Source of the DNA: CAYSLC01 sp964431545
GTDB taxonomy: Bacteria > Desulfobacterota > Desulfobacteria > Desulfobacterales > JAABSP01
Direction: 5' to 3'
Assembly (NCBI GenBank): GCA_964431545.1
Contig: CAYSLC010000035.1
Span: 1-33,077, forward strand
Length of the DNA stretch: 33,077 nucleotides
Part shown: positions 32,901 to 33,077 of the stretch, piece by piece
Numbering within the stretch: the first letter of the stretch is position 1
How the letters are laid out: each line of letters starts with the position of its first letter
The notes under the pieces: model-generated
The model's input: only the letters and a program-made list of their open reading frames with translations
Database searches by the model: none
What the model was told of the DNA's origin: nothing
Program-made: the position numbers and the translations under genes

Positions 32901-32935
32901 ACCTTCGTGCCCTGGGGCGGATGACGCCCCGGTGA
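29918..32935 (+). CDS. PHP-like domain fused to a multi-pass membrane region, 1,005 aa, function unknown
   Basis: I do not recognise this as a named family. Residues ~155-330 show the motif order of PHP phosphoesterases: D162-H163-V-H165 in FDDHVHDANTKG, a helix pattern THLIMDAWIKGIRRLRVI, then YYH196, and GIDVRIGIE222-FST. PHP enzymes place such His, Asp and Glu residues around two or three metal ions, so a hydrolase is possible but unproven. Residues ~330-620 are soluble and helical. From N666 several hydrophobic segments follow (LKVVLGFVPAFATFFLTY, WVLAWLGAPIWFSITGL, the VELYAAMALANGIYISG region and ILSIPLAVLFNAGIGAALGG), and the last ~150 residues are soluble. ATG 29918 is chosen because GGGAGG lies just upstream (spacer only 3 nt) and a promoter precedes it; the open frame reaching back into the M48 gene is a GC artefact. 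Confidence 0.8.
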   Translation: MGPFVSKLLFDRRDRALLRVVDEIRKREGPPEQIQKSYYPHFHPRGIKEMAESRGIRIAYAVVYLLDSLEVGRVEDRLVALRTLKNEVLTTPEGAMPRNTARVLIEIMKELVRLPEDYAGQLALAHDFRRATSGKPSLIRRMLRRYHLLEMPESWNQIAFDDHVHDANTKGRKSSTHLIMDAWIKGIRRLRVIYYHYIQPRSAMELLEAAAIMGIDVRIGIEFSTRFRNKYANIIWVPRGFAESQAYLCFLAEPGVMDLMAEGRKVSRHQEAHVLQVLNRFNEVHRKDLERRFGLRLDPLDPAEFREYVGSGQTHLVHLAKFIHAHLVPAMGKRANTLMSAGGDQSLDPEEAGRIIREMDALDPEDLLDRYLAPSANPDLPDPDVPADDPEAPALLRLSPEQVIERLADLHSAFRITLNLSNLDVADVLEILYDCEGDITRLEIFNLKDFAHGRTDHIPEINALQQALNEGNVIALKRIIRSTIGRVEAAGGREAPSRAEKLTAILHDISLFKSFYKGAPIKARIGSDSTGQSPRVHGMGLAVRETLPVKAQQTLTRTSDRSRDLVPMAVPVYLRKTFVPHPRDNRFLRWACRLAESVPGLRGACRKQVDDWWVQEGAIRMDHPGNIITLGGVQKRHSNGIFAGKGKTPQRRARITWGNLNTGLKNGLKVVLGFVPAFATFFLTYDWWVLAWLGAPIWFSITGLRNVVQSVLGGGGFRRSPLLRWNDYVSWDRLTDSLLFTGFSVPLLDLVVKTLVLQHGLGITTQTHPVELYAAMALANGIYISGHNIFRGFPRGAVYANFFRTILSIPLAVLFNAGIGAALGGFGVGNVDDVLQKWAAVISKLASDCVAGIIEGTADRYQNIRKRIRDYNQKLKGLFDTYAELEVLFPDVGVLDVLGDSTAAKRTHRAEAVDLERVIIIDALDMLYFWMYQPRARSALKTLLAGMSDEERQIFFRTQFVLQRHKEITQLFVDGMVGKNFMKALAFYLDRSEEYLRALGRMTPR

Positions 32936-32986
32936 ACTGCGACTCGGGCGTTTACACCCAGCCACGACGATGGTATGGAGAATTGC

Positions 32987-33077
32987 ATGAAGATGGTGAA
33001 TGAAAATTGTTTCCTCACGGGGCGCCGCCTCCGGATCTTCATGGCCGCGGCCGATCGAATCGTACCGATGGATGGGG
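32987..33077 (+). CDS. Start of a gene cut by the window edge
   Basis: An ATG at 32987, with GGAG seven bases upstream, opens a frame that runs off the window after 30 codons. The visible product begins MKMVNENCFLTGRRLRIF and continues MAAADRIVPMDG. The phrase ADRIVPMDG recalls the start of gluconate 2-dehydrogenase subunit 3-like proteins, which help bring GMC-type oxidoreductases to the membrane, but thirty residues are too few for a firm call. It follows the PHP-like gene by 51 bp. Confidence 0.4.
   Translation, partial: MKMVNENCFLTGRRLRIFMAAADRIVPMDG

Noticed and set aside
1..33077. CRISPR arrays, tRNA or rRNA genes, insertion sequences, phage or restriction genes
   Set aside because: None was seen on either strand; the only repeats are the short ones listed and internal protein repeats.

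Overview
The window is about two thirds G+C and comes from a draft assembly: three runs of exactly 100 N (4616-4715, 10140-10239, 27660-27759) are scaffold placeholders. Two of them cut through genes, whose halves lie in different nominal frames on either side. The cell is Gram-negative: there are lipoproteins, an outer-membrane beta-barrel ending in Phe, an AsmA-like inter-membrane protein and a PspA with a sigma-54 promoter. The gene mix would suit a high-GC Desulfobacterota or related proteobacterial lineage, but no marker gene here fixes the taxon. No tRNA, rRNA, CRISPR array, transposase or phage gene was seen.

Left part, 1-8.3 kb, all minus strand: a CPBP-type membrane protease homologue (8278-7589), then pspA (7233-6544) behind a near-perfect -24/-12 promoter, then a very large multi-pass membrane protein of at least 1,970 residues (6466-444, gapped), then a 62-residue charged protein (254-66). 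pspA and the giant gene look like one envelope-stress transcription unit.

Divergent region, 8.3-8.6 kb: promoters facing both ways flank a perfect 26-bp palindrome of TetR-operator type.

Central part, 8.6-27.6 kb, all plus strand: an outer-membrane beta-barrel with a long Ala-rich helical insert (gapped); a lipoprotein with FlgT/CsgG-like features; then a close-packed run of a periplasmic solute-binding protein, miaA, a 1,459-residue AsmA/YdbH-like protein, a DUF1318 (YdbL-like) lipoprotein and a 2,802-residue exported protein. That last protein has a TolB-like propeller, TPR arrays, what looks like a catalytically dead CHAT domain, more TPRs and an intact CHAT protease domain. It is the most unusual item in the window.

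Right part, 27.8-33 kb, plus strand: two YbjQ (DUF74) proteins and an M48 membrane metalloprotease in tight series, a terminator, a clear sigma-70 promoter, and a 1,005-residue membrane protein whose N-terminal half carries PHP-phosphoesterase-like motifs. A further gene begins at the right edge.

Much of the window concerns the envelope: stress sensing (PspA), membrane proteolysis (CPBP, M48), probable lipid traffic between membranes (AsmA/YdbH with YdbL), an outer-membrane channel, and an exported caspase-like protease.
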